Source of the DNA: JABAAE01 sp905480545
GTDB lineage: Bacteria > Planctomycetota > Planctomycetia > Pirellulales > Pirellulaceae
NCBI GenBank assembly: GCA_943788025.1
Contig: CALSOR010000006.1
Span: 558,001 to 622,000 of the forward strand
DNA: 64,000 nt
Reading direction: 5' to 3'
The position numbers were made by a program, and so were the translations under genes. Below, one piece after another: positions 52,932-61,662 of this stretch; within the stretch, counting starts at the first letter, position 1, and every line of letters begins with the position of its first letter. The notes beneath the pieces were generated by a model. That model did not search any database. It saw only the letters and a list, made by a program, of their open reading frames with translations, and was not told where the DNA came from.

Positions 52932-54608
52932 CTATCCAACCCACCAGCTGTAAATAACCATCCCGATAAGTGACAGAAAAAGTCCAACCACGGCAATCAT
53001 GCCAATCCCGGCAAATCGACGACGCCAATTATCAGATCTGGTCGCGTCGTCAGTCCATTGAACGAACTCTTGTTCATCCTTAAGCTTCTCCAAGAAGCCT
53101 TTAACAAATCCTTGCTTATCCGCAGAATTCCCTGTAGCCGCAACATAACATCCTGAAAAGAGAAACGGCTCTTCAGTTGCGGAATCTCCGCGACCAATTG
53201 TCTGCGAAAGAAACTCCGCCAAACGCCCCTTCCAACCAAGGCGAACTTTGGCGAGCAATTCATAGAGCCGCGTATTTCGAGTGTGGACCATGGATTTTTC
53301 CTCTCGAAACAGAAAATAACACCAATCTTCAAACGCACCACAAACATGGGCACTCAAATCCGACATCGACGTTGATTCGGGAATCACCTGCACATCGAAT
53401 TTTTTTCCAAACCGCTGCACGGAAGCTTTTTCGGTTCCGACGCGACGAATTAACTCGCGGAATCCACGTTCCTGTTCAAGCCCAACGATCAGCGTTGTCA
53501 CTGGGCTGTAAACTTGAGTTGCGTAATGAATTGCCTCAAGGTCACCATGAACTGCCTTTCGAAGTTCTTCCATTTCATCCGTCGATCCATGGATGGCCTC
53601 CAATTGCAACATGCTAACAATTCCGTTGATCGCACATGCCGGCTCCCTGATCCGCCGAAGCAATTGGCCGAGGTACTGCAATTCCTGCAAAGACGCGGCT
53701 GCATATTGTGGCGATAGAATGACAGGTTCGATTCCAGGCGCTTCGGTGTCGTCCATTTCCGACGTTGAATCGAATTCAGATGGTGATTCGCTGATCGTGT
53801 CAGAACCGGCGTCGGCGGTGGGCGACGAGGCGATCGTGTCCTCGCTCGACTGGTCCTCTGGAATCACAAAATTTTCCAGCATCAATGTGCCACCCAACGG
53901 ATCCAAATCGGGCCCAGCAGCGGGAGCCGGAGTTGCTGCGGTTTGCGTCGGTGCTGGTTTGAGTTCGGAAGAAGAAGTCCGTTGAAACGGGCTTTCGTCA
54001 TTTTTCCCGACCGCTTCGAGCATAAGTTCATCCCGAAGCGATGCGAGTGCACTCGACCAACTTGAATCGCTGCAGCATATGTAAATCCCATCTGGGTTGG
54101 CATACCAGTGGATCGGTGCCGGGCCTTCAGGTACACCTTCAACTCGCATTCCAAGATTCGCGTTGGCGAAAATCGCGCGTTCCTGTTGCTCGCTCTTGGT
54201 TCCCAAAATCAGGTAGATCGGTATGGATCGAATCGAAAGTCCGTTTGTCCCAAGCGCAAACAAACCTGCATTCCAAGCAAAATCCATATCCGGAAAACGC
54301 GATGATTCACCTTCCATCCAAAGCCGAATCAACCGGCCAATCAACATCGGAATTGCAATCACCAACGCAACGACCATCCCGATTCGGAACCAGCCGACCG
54401 TATGCTCCCAGGGAACGTGGTCAGGATCTGTAAAGAAGATGACCGCCGCAATAATCACCGTGATGACTAAAAAAAGCGAAGTCAAACAACTGGCGCAGCC
54501 CGGAACGGTAACTGGAGTCAAGCGAGAAAGGCAACCCTCGCGAGGCTGCTCAGGAGCCTCGGCGTCCGTTCCATCACCGTCAGTATTGGAAGATTCTTCA
54601 GAACTCAC
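52932..54608 (-). CDS. TssM/IcmF-like inner-membrane protein lacking P-loop and periplasmic domain
   Basis: 558 residues: two N-terminal membrane segments (about 41-60, 73-93), a cytoplasmic domain of ~430 residues and a C-terminal membrane segment (GMIAVVGLFLSLIGMVIYSW). The order and some landmarks recall the TssM N-terminal half: IYLILGTKSEQQ at 131-142 where TssM has YLVIGPPGSGKT, PIHWYANPDGIYI where TssM has WWFTDEAVLID, and TTLIVGLEQERGFRELIRRV. The nucleotide-binding residues are missing and the ~600-residue periplasmic part is replaced by a short anchor. An acidic, serine-rich linker (residues 255-310) splits the domain. It may assist or replace TssM; the homology is by eye. Confidence 0.5.
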   Translation of the reverse strand: MSSEESSNTDGDGTDAEAPEQPREGCLSRLTPVTVPGCASCLTSLFLVITVIIAAVIFFTDPDHVPWEHTVGWFRIGMVVALVIAIPMLIGRLIRLWMEGESSRFPDMDFAWNAGLFALGTNGLSIRSIPIYLILGTKSEQQERAIFANANLGMRVEGVPEGPAPIHWYANPDGIYICCSDSSWSSALASLRDELMLEAVGKNDESPFQRTSSSELKPAPTQTAATPAPAAGPDLDPLGGTLMLENFVIPEDQSSEDTIASSPTADAGSDTISESPSEFDSTSEMDDTEAPGIEPVILSPQYAAASLQELQYLGQLLRRIREPACAINGIVSMLQLEAIHGSTDEMEELRKAVHGDLEAIHYATQVYSPVTTLIVGLEQERGFRELIRRVGTEKASVQRFGKKFDVQVIPESTSMSDLSAHVCGAFEDWCYFLFREEKSMVHTRNTRLYELLAKVRLGWKGRLAEFLSQTIGRGDSATEEPFLFSGCYVAATGNSADKQGFVKGFLEKLKDEQEFVQWTDDATRSDNWRRRFAGIGMIAVVGLFLSLIGMVIYSWWVG

Positions 54609-55293
54609 GTTTTATTCTGATCTCACAAAAATTTTTGCTGGGTCAACGCGCCACCAAAAAGAGCGATCCACTAAGAACTCCATTTCGAAAGCTGCCACCA
54701 GAATCGTAGTCATTCTATTGACGCGACGCAATGATTATATGAACAAGGTTAAGCTGCGGGAACTGATCAGTCTGCGTTTGCCGCAACCCGATGCCGTTGA
54801 TCCTCGGGCGGATATTTGACGGGATTCGTTTTTTGGAAATCTTGTACCAGCAGCGTGGAAAACAGAAAATTGAAGGAGGAAAGCTTATCTTGGGGACGTT
54901 TGGCAGAACGAAAATCAGGACAACGAAAGGACAATTAACCCTGTGTCGTGGGCATCAAGATCGGCCCTCAAAACGTCAATTGTCGCAAAAAACCAAGCGT
55001 TTGCATTGCCCAAAGCCGAAAAATATTAATAAGAGATTTAGTAAAATATTGCGTACTGCCGCTTGATTGCGCGATTGCAGATGGTTATCACAAGTAAATA
55101 GATGGGACTTCAATTGGGTAAGGCCAGGCAGACATTGGTGATTTGTGAACGTTAATCCTGCTGAACGTTAAAATTGAATCGTCCAGATTGCTTCTAAAAC
55201 TGACCGAAAGTGATATGCACGTTTTTTTCAATGACCTTACTTTCGTTTGAAAGCTAAGTTTTTATTCGCAACGACAACTATCGTTTTGACCGA
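54609..55293. other. divergent region upstream of tssA
   Basis: 685 bases separating the TssM-like gene from tssA, and likely carrying promoters for both. A short ORF at 54739-54819 (26 residues) and a basic 91-codon frame at 54791-55066 show no family features. Confidence 0.4.
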
Positions 55294-56466
55294 ATGACAA
55301 ATATTGATTTAGAAAACCTACTGCAGGCACGCTCAGACGATAGTGTCAGTGGAGAAGATCTCGAGTACGATCCCGACTTTGCGGCGATGGAAAAAGCATC
55401 GGCCGGAAAGCCCGAACAGCAATTCGGTGATACCGTAATTCCAGCAGAACCGCCGGACTGGCGAGAAACAGAATCTTGCGCCAGAAAGATCTTGGATCGC
55501 AGTCACGATTTGCGAGCTGCAACCGTACTGGCCAATGCACTTTTGGTACAACAAGGGCTCGTTGGATTCGCGGAATCGATCAGTTTGATCAAGGGTTACA
55601 TCGAAAAATACTGGGAAACATTGCATCCGGAACTGGATGCCGATGATGACGACGACCCTACGATTCGAGTCAACGCTTTGATGTCCCTTTGCGACAATTC
55701 AACAACTCTCAATTACCTCCTACACGCTCCAGTGGTTTCGGTACGTTCAATTGGTCAGTTTAGCCTGTTCGATGTTCGTGTTGCCAACAATGAAGCCAAG
55801 TGGCCGGAGGATGCCGATGGCTCAGCACCAGAACAAAGCCTGATTAACGGGGCTTTCCAAGAGTGCGATATCGTGGAGCTTGAGGCCACGAAATCGGCGG
55901 TCGAATCCGCTTTGGCAGAGGCCAAGCAAATTGAGGAGATTGTCACGCAACACGTTGGAGCTGCCGATAGCTGCAATTTTGAGAAGCTGGTAAAGGAACT
56001 TCAATCGATCAACAAGACACTGCAGGAACAATACGTAAAACGAGCACCATCGGAAGTTCCTGAGGTTGCACAAAATATTGAAGAAGCAGATGCCGATGGA
56101 ACCGGAACGGGTGAGACCGTGCTAGCAACTCCTTCTGGGCACAGCGTCGGAACAGGCACTGAAGCCGCGAATCTAAACCTTCGAACACGTCAGGAAGCGA
56201 TTTTGGCGTTGGATAAGATTTGCGAGTACTTTGAGCGGTTTGAGCCGTCAAGTCCTTTGCCGTTATTGTTGAAACGTGCACGAAGACTGTCGACGAAGAG
56301 TTTTATGGAAATAATTCGGGACATTTCTCCCGACGGATTACAACAGGTTGAGTCTTTGGGTGGTACGAGTGATGATTCGGAAAATTCCGTTTCAGAATCA
56401 TATTCCGCACCTAACGAACCAAGTGGAAACGTTTCCGTTCCCACTTCAACAGGTGATAGCTACTAA
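55294..56466 (+). CDS. tssA: T6SS assembly protein TssA
   Basis: 390 residues. The ImpA_N domain is clear: PSGEDLEYDPDFAAMEKA-like SVSGEDLEYDPDFAAMEKAS at 18-37, DWRETESCARKILDRSHDLR, and the LVGFAESISLIKGYIEKYWE followed by TLHPELDADDDDDP. TssA nucleates and caps the growing sheath-tube. The C-terminal part ends in a helical segment (LPLLLKRARRLSTKSFMEII) of the short TssA type and an acidic, serine-rich tail. It starts the plus-strand operon tssA-B-C. Confidence 0.93.
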   Translation: MTNIDLENLLQARSDDSVSGEDLEYDPDFAAMEKASAGKPEQQFGDTVIPAEPPDWRETESCARKILDRSHDLRAATVLANALLVQQGLVGFAESISLIKGYIEKYWETLHPELDADDDDDPTIRVNALMSLCDNSTTLNYLLHAPVVSVRSIGQFSLFDVRVANNEAKWPEDADGSAPEQSLINGAFQECDIVELEATKSAVESALAEAKQIEEIVTQHVGAADSCNFEKLVKELQSINKTLQEQYVKRAPSEVPEVAQNIEEADADGTGTGETVLATPSGHSVGTGTEAANLNLRTRQEAILALDKICEYFERFEPSSPLPLLLKRARRLSTKSFMEIIRDISPDGLQQVESLGGTSDDSENSVSESYSAPNEPSGNVSVPTSTGDSY

Positions 56467-56544
56467 CGGCAGTCGATAGCGTTGTTTTTGACGTTGAGTA
56501 ATTGCTCATTTTTTGATTAATAGATTTAGCTTGAGGAGAATCGA

Positions 56545-57225
56545 ATGGCGAAAGCGAGTGGGCAAAAATTTGTTGCTCGGAACCGTGCACCACGTGTCCA
56601 AATCGAATACGACGTTGAGGTCTACGGATCGCAGAAAAAGGTCCAATTGCCATTTGTAATGGGTGTTCTTGCTGACTTATCCGGAAAGCCCGCCGAAGCT
56701 CTGCCAGGGCTGGCAGATCGAAAATTCCTTGAAATCGACGTCGACAATTTTGACGACCGACTCAAAGCGACCAAGCCGCGAGTTGCGTTTAACGTCCCCA
56801 ACACCCTGACAGGTGAAGGCAATCTTAGCGTTGATGTCACTTTCGAAAGCATGGACGATTTTTCGCCTGATGCCGTCGCAGAGAAAATTGAGCCGCTCAA
56901 AAAGCTGCTTGACGTTCGAAACGAATTGTCGAATCTTTTGACGTATATGGACGGCAAATCGGGTGCCGAAGAACTGCTTGCCAAACTGATGCAGGACCCA
57001 TCGTTGATGTCATCATTGGCTTCCGTGCCTAAGCAAGAAGCCGCCGCGGCACCACAACCGGCGGCCGCTGCTCCCGAAACTCCTGCTCCGGCACCAGCTC
57101 CAGCTCCCGAAGCTCCTGCACCAGCTCCCGAAGCTCCTGCACCAGCTCCTGAAGCGACCAAAACAGATGACAAGCCAGAGGGCGATGGCGACGACGATCT
57201 TGATTCGTTGTTAGCAGACCTATAG
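56545..57225 (+). CDS. tssB: T6SS sheath small subunit TssB with proline-alanine tail
   Basis: 226 residues. The VipA/TssB core is typical: RAPRVQIEYDVEVYGSQKKV, LPFVMGVLADLSGKPAEALP, FLEIDVDNFDDRLKATKPRV. The usual TssB is ~165-175 residues; here residues ~175-212 add a repetitive Pro-Ala tail (EAPAPAP repeated), encoded by a 21-bp repeat at about 57108-57152, and an acidic end (DDDLDSLLADL). TssB and TssC form the contractile sheath. GAGGAG precedes the start. The tail could change ClpV access or sheath packing. Confidence 0.94.
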   Translation: MAKASGQKFVARNRAPRVQIEYDVEVYGSQKKVQLPFVMGVLADLSGKPAEALPGLADRKFLEIDVDNFDDRLKATKPRVAFNVPNTLTGEGNLSVDVTFESMDDFSPDAVAEKIEPLKKLLDVRNELSNLLTYMDGKSGAEELLAKLMQDPSLMSSLASVPKQEAAAAPQPAAAAPETPAPAPAPAPEAPAPAPEAPAPAPEATKTDDKPEGDGDDDLDSLLADL

Positions 57226-57280
57226 TCCATGGCATTTTGTCATAACCCAAATAAAAAAAACAAACTCAAGTGAGACGAAA

Positions 57281-58768
57281 ATGGCAGAAACCAGTCACGA
57301 GAATCAAGCAGATGTCGGAGTCGGTGTAGAGTCAAATCAATTTGCCGAACTGCTTCAGAAAGAATTTCGACCGAAAAGCGATGCGGCAAAAGGTGCGATT
57401 GAAAATGCAGTAAAAACGCTTTCTCAGCAAGCTTTGGCTCAATCCAGCTTAATTTCTGACGATTCCATTCGATCGATCACTTCGATGATCGCGGAAATTG
57501 ACAAGAAGCTGACCGAACAGGTGAATCTTGTCATTCATCATGAAGACTTGCAAACACTGGAAGGCAGTTGGCGTGGCCTGCACTATCTGGTCAACAACAC
57601 CGAAACGGATGAAACGCTAAAGATCAAAGTCTTTAACGTATCGAAAAAGGACCTTGGCAAATCTTTGAAGAAATTCAAAGGAACCGCTTGGGATCAAAGC
57701 CCAATTTTCAAGAAGATCTACGAAGAAGAATATGGCCAGTTTGGCGGCGAGCCTTACGGCTGCCTCTGTGCTGATTATTCTTTCGATCACAGCCCGCCGG
57801 ATGTTGCGTTACTGGGCGAGATGACGCAAGTCTGTGCAGCATCTCACACGCCGATGATTACAGGTGCATCACCCAATTTGATGCAAATGGATTCGTGGCA
57901 AGAGCTAAGCAATCCTCGCGATCTCACCAAAATTTTTGGCACGGCTGAATATGCTGCCTGGAAATCGTTGCGTGAGTCAGAAGATTCTCGATACCTTGGC
58001 CTAGCCATGCCACGTTACCTTTCACGACTTCCTTATGGCGCGAAAACCAATCCAGTTGAGGGTTTCGATTACGAAGAGGACGTCGAGGACGCGGACCACA
58101 ACAAGTACACTTGGTCGAACGCGGCTTACGCAATGGCGACCAACATCACACGAGCATTTTCGCTGTACGGATGGACGACGCAGATACGTGGAATTGAATC
58201 GGGCGGAGCTGTCGAAGGCCTCCCCGCCCACACGTTCCCAACGGACGACGGCGGCGTGGACATGAAATGTCCGACGGAGATTGCGATCAGCGATCGACGT
58301 GAAGCGGAGTTGGCCAAGAATGGTTTTATGCCACTGGTTCACAAAAAGAACAGCGATTTCGCGGCGTTTATTGGTGCCCAATCGTTGCAACAGCCTCAGG
58401 AATACGACGATCCAGACGCAACGGCAAACGCCAACCTTTCGGCTCGCCTTCCGTACTTATTTGCAACTTGCCGTTTCGCCCATTATTTGAAGTGCATGGT
58501 TCGTGATAAAATTGGAGGATTCCAGGACGAATCTTCCTTGGCAAGTTGGTTGCAAAACTGGATTAACAACTACGTCGAACCCAATCCGGGTGGTGCATCC
58601 GAACAAGACCTTGCTCGCCGCCCTCTAGCGGAAGCCAAAGTTGAAATTGAGCCTGATCCGTCAAACCCTGGATACTACAGCTCCAAGTTCTTCTTGAAGC
58701 CACATTATCAGTTGGAGGGTTTAACCGTATCCCTGCGTTTAACATCCAAAATCCCGTCGGGCTCATAG
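57281..58768 (+). CDS. tssC: T6SS sheath large subunit TssC
   Basis: 495 residues, normal length for TssC (VipB). Signature stretches are LTEQVNLVIHHEDLQTLEGS, WRGLHYLVNNTETDETLKIK, DQSPIFKKIYEEEYGQFGGE and the C-terminal RPLAEAKVEIEPDPSNPGYY followed by SSKFFLKPHYQLEGL. It forms the bulk of the sheath with TssB, 55 bases upstream. Confidence 0.96.
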   Translation: MAETSHENQADVGVGVESNQFAELLQKEFRPKSDAAKGAIENAVKTLSQQALAQSSLISDDSIRSITSMIAEIDKKLTEQVNLVIHHEDLQTLEGSWRGLHYLVNNTETDETLKIKVFNVSKKDLGKSLKKFKGTAWDQSPIFKKIYEEEYGQFGGEPYGCLCADYSFDHSPPDVALLGEMTQVCAASHTPMITGASPNLMQMDSWQELSNPRDLTKIFGTAEYAAWKSLRESEDSRYLGLAMPRYLSRLPYGAKTNPVEGFDYEEDVEDADHNKYTWSNAAYAMATNITRAFSLYGWTTQIRGIESGGAVEGLPAHTFPTDDGGVDMKCPTEIAISDRREAELAKNGFMPLVHKKNSDFAAFIGAQSLQQPQEYDDPDATANANLSARLPYLFATCRFAHYLKCMVRDKIGGFQDESSLASWLQNWINNYVEPNPGGASEQDLARRPLAEAKVEIEPDPSNPGYYSSKFFLKPHYQLEGLTVSLRLTSKIPSGS

Positions 58769-58845
58769 TCTTGGGTTCGCGTATGAGTCAACTTGTTTTA
58801 TAAATTACAACAAACAATCGTCGCTAATTTTACAAAGGGCACGAC

Positions 58846-59400
58846 ATGATATTGTGTTACATCGAGAGCTGCAAAGGCGACTCGGAAATTGATGGTTTCA
58901 CCAACTACTTTACATGCGAAAGTTTCTCGTTCAACGTGGAACGTGAACTGGCAGAGAGTGGAAAAGCGGGGACTTCCGACGTTAACATCGGCGTTGGTGA
59001 GTTGCAAGAATGTTCGATCAGCAAAAGTATGGACTCGGCTTCAACCGATTTAGCCAAAAAAGCGATCAGTGGTGGGTCATGCGGAACTGCAGAGATCAAA
59101 TTTGTGGAGACAATCGAATCTGGTGGGAAAAACTTCAACCAGGTTTACCTGTGGTTCAAACTGGACAATGCGTTCATTAAAACGTGGAGCGTCAGCGGTG
59201 ACGGAGACGATCGTCCGACTGAGGATGTCACGTTGTGGTACAACAAAATCGCGTTCGTTTATTTCCCAACGCCTGATGGAGTGAATTTTGGTCCTGGAAT
59301 TGATGTAGCCTGGGATCAAGTCAAGAATGCGAAATGGAACCAACATGCGATGGAACTGACTGCAACCGGCTCAAATGTTCGCTTCGATGCGGACGGCTAG
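58846..59400 (+). CDS. hcp: Hcp tube protein, copy 1
   Basis: 184 residues of the Hcp family: a beta-barrel that stacks into hexameric rings to form the inner tube and carries small effectors. Landmarks are GDSEIDGFTNYFTCESFSFN, VERELAESGKAGTSDVNIGV and IKTWSVSGDGDDRPTEDVTL. It shares a block of ~45 almost identical residues with copy 2. Confidence 0.94.
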   Translation: MILCYIESCKGDSEIDGFTNYFTCESFSFNVERELAESGKAGTSDVNIGVGELQECSISKSMDSASTDLAKKAISGGSCGTAEIKFVETIESGGKNFNQVYLWFKLDNAFIKTWSVSGDGDDRPTEDVTLWYNKIAFVYFPTPDGVNFGPGIDVAWDQVKNAKWNQHAMELTATGSNVRFDADG

Positions 59401-59471
59401 TGCAGGATTTCTTTCGTTTCCAAGTGATCACATCTGAATATAAATTAAGCAAATAAGAAAAGGGTTTTCGC

Positions 59472-60017
59472 ATGATTTTGGTCTATATTGAAAACTGCCC
59501 AGGTGATTCACAAATCACGGGGTTTGAAAAACACTTTACTGCCGACAGTTTCTCATTCAACGTGGAACGTGAACTGGCGGAGAGTGGAAAAGCGGGCACC
59601 TCGGACGTCAACATCGGCGTTGGTGAATTGCAAGAGTGCTCGATTAGCAAGAGCATGGATGTCGCGTCCCCATATCTTGCAAGGAAAGCGATTGCCGGTT
59701 CATCCTGCGGCACCGCAGAAGTCAAATTTGTGCAAACCATTGAAGACAACAATGCACGGTTCAATGTCGTCTATTTACACTTCAAATTAGAAACAGCGTT
59801 TATCAAAACGTGGAGCATCAGTGGTGATGGCGACGATCGCCCCACCGAAGACATCACGCTTTGGTACAACAAGATCGCATTTGGTTATCATTCAACCAAA
59901 GACGGAAAAATCTTCACCAATCATGGCATTTGTGGTTGGGATCAGGTGAAGCAAAGTGTTTGGAGTGATGCAAATGCCAGCGCCGTAACGTCGCTAATTA
60001 AGGAAAGTGCTCAGTAG
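59472..60017 (+). CDS. hcp: Hcp tube protein, copy 2
   Basis: 181 residues, close paralogue of copy 1. Residues ~24-65 (FSFNVERELAESGKAGTSDV, NIGVGELQECSISKSMD) are identical apart from the edges, also at the DNA level, while the C-terminal ~40 residues differ (STKDGKIFTNHGICGWDQVK). Either a recent tandem duplication or gene conversion is implied. Divergent tails suggest different partners. Confidence 0.94.
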   Translation: MILVYIENCPGDSQITGFEKHFTADSFSFNVERELAESGKAGTSDVNIGVGELQECSISKSMDVASPYLARKAIAGSSCGTAEVKFVQTIEDNNARFNVVYLHFKLETAFIKTWSISGDGDDRPTEDITLWYNKIAFGYHSTKDGKIFTNHGICGWDQVKQSVWSDANASAVTSLIKESAQ

Positions 60018-60056
60018 CCCTTTCGTTGGATTGAATTTTAACCGGGAGATCCGTCC

Positions 60057-60647
60057 ATGTTTTTGATTTTAATGCGGGTTGGAGATCCCGGAAATTTTTC
60101 AGTCAATGGTGACTGTAAAATTCCTGGCTACGAGAAATGGATCACGCTGGATAGCATTAGTTTCGGCGTTGGACGGAATATCGAGGCCAAAAATGGTGGA
60201 CTGGATATCCAAATCGCGGCACCTAAGGATGAAATGCAAAGCTTGTCCGTTGATAAGTCGGTCGATTGCTCAAGTTTGTATCTGATGCACAAGGCGATTC
60301 AAGATCGCTCTTCACAACCGGGTTCGAATGCTCCGACATCTGCAGTGATCCACTTTGTTGAGAATTTGCCAATTCAAGAAAAAAGCACCCAGGATCAGAC
60401 GTCTTCTTTTCCGTTTTTAAAAATAAAAATGGGTAATGTTTTGATCAAAAACTGGAGTATCACCGGTGATGGCTCAAGTGGTCGACCATCAGAGTCGATC
60501 GATCTGTGGTTCAGCCAAGTCGCCATGGCTTATCGAACGATCAAGGGTGGAAAGCAAATCGAAATCGAAAAATATGGACCCAAGGGTTGGGACCAAATCG
60601 AACAAAAGGATTGGCCGAGTAGTGGCGCTTGGGCAGATAACGAGTAA
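60057..60647 (+). CDS. Hcp-like tube protein, divergent copy 3
   Basis: 196 residues with the Hcp frame (CKIPGYEKWITLDSISFGVG, MQSLSVDKSVDCSSLYLMHK, IKNWSITGDGSSGRPSESID, KGWDQIEQKDWP) but low identity to copies 1 and 2 and extra residues in a loop (LPIQEKSTQDQTSSF). GGGAGA precedes the start. It may form a distinct ring type, a tube end or a dedicated effector carrier. Confidence 0.88.
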   Translation: MFLILMRVGDPGNFSVNGDCKIPGYEKWITLDSISFGVGRNIEAKNGGLDIQIAAPKDEMQSLSVDKSVDCSSLYLMHKAIQDRSSQPGSNAPTSAVIHFVENLPIQEKSTQDQTSSFPFLKIKMGNVLIKNWSITGDGSSGRPSESIDLWFSQVAMAYRTIKGGKQIEIEKYGPKGWDQIEQKDWPSSGAWADNE

Positions 60648-60770
60648 GTTTGCTTACGAAGTTGATCGGAACAGTAAATTGTCCTGATTTGCCAAATGGG
60701 TTGGCTACTTTCGAACCGCCCGCATTTTTGGTTAACGTTTCTCAGCTAATTAAAGAATGGATGGTGAATC

Positions 60771-61610
60771 ATGTCCAACGCAATTTCCGCCTTGAAAATG
60801 GGGCAGCTTACCCAGTGCATGGAAGCGTTGAAAAACGAAGTACGACAGGCCCCATCCGATCCTCAAAAACGTGTTTTTCTTTTTCAACTTTATTCCGTCA
60901 CCGGGGAATGGGACAAGGCGTTAACACAATTAAATGTTGCTCGCGATCTTGATTCGCAGAACAAAACAATGGCGGAAACCTATCAAGAGGTATTGCGTTG
61001 CGAAGGATTGCGAGATGCTGTTTTTGACGGAAAACGGTCGCCGACCATTCTGGGTGAACCGCCAGAATGGATGGCAAAGCTAATGCAGTCGCTCGTGCAT
61101 TTTGCGAAACGCGATTTCTCGGCATTCAGTGATTTACAGGGTGAGGCGTTTGAAAATGCGGAATCATCGCAAGGCAACCTTTGGCTGTTTGACGGTGATG
61201 AAGAAGGCCAAAGTTTCGATTGGATCGCTGACAGTGACATGCGACTTGGGCCCGTTTTGGAAGCGGTCATCAACGGCCGGTACTACTGGATCCCGTTTAG
61301 TAACATCAAATCCATCGAGCTGGAACAACCGGTCGATCTTCGAGATCTGGTTTGGACGCCGGCCACATTTTGTTGGTCGAATGACGGACAGGCCGTCGGT
61401 TTCATTCCAACTCGCTATCCAGGCTCGGCAAGCTCGGACGACGATGAAATTCGCTTAGCGCGCAAGACGGATTGGGCATCGCCTGCAGATGATATTTACG
61501 CGGGACTGGGCCAACGAACCTTCACAACAGACTCAGATGAATTTTCGCTAACCGCAATTCGACGCATTGTCTTTACGTCAAATGCTCCGGAATCAAACGG
61601 CGAAATTTAA
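60771..61610 (+). CDS. tagJ: T6SS accessory protein TagJ (ImpE)
   Basis: 279 residues. An N-terminal TPR-like part (CMEALKNEVRQAPSDPQKRV, FLFQLYSVTGEWDKALTQLN) is followed by the ImpE domain with DWIADSDMRLGPVLEAVING, YYWIPFSNIKSIELEQPVDL, DLVWTPATF and GFIPTRYPGS. TagJ binds the sheath protein TssB and links it to ClpV in HSI-1-type systems. Its place after hcp matches HSI-1 gene order. Confidence 0.92.
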   Translation: MSNAISALKMGQLTQCMEALKNEVRQAPSDPQKRVFLFQLYSVTGEWDKALTQLNVARDLDSQNKTMAETYQEVLRCEGLRDAVFDGKRSPTILGEPPEWMAKLMQSLVHFAKRDFSAFSDLQGEAFENAESSQGNLWLFDGDEEGQSFDWIADSDMRLGPVLEAVINGRYYWIPFSNIKSIELEQPVDLRDLVWTPATFCWSNDGQAVGFIPTRYPGSASSDDDEIRLARKTDWASPADDIYAGLGQRTFTTDSDEFSLTAIRRIVFTSNAPESNGEI

Positions 61611-61662
61611 ACGTGGTTTGGCTTGCTTGATTAAGCTTTACATCAATTAAACGAAATCAGAC

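Noticed and set aside
54791..55066. 91-codon basic frame upstream of tssA
   Set aside because: No family resemblance and placed in the presumed promoter region.
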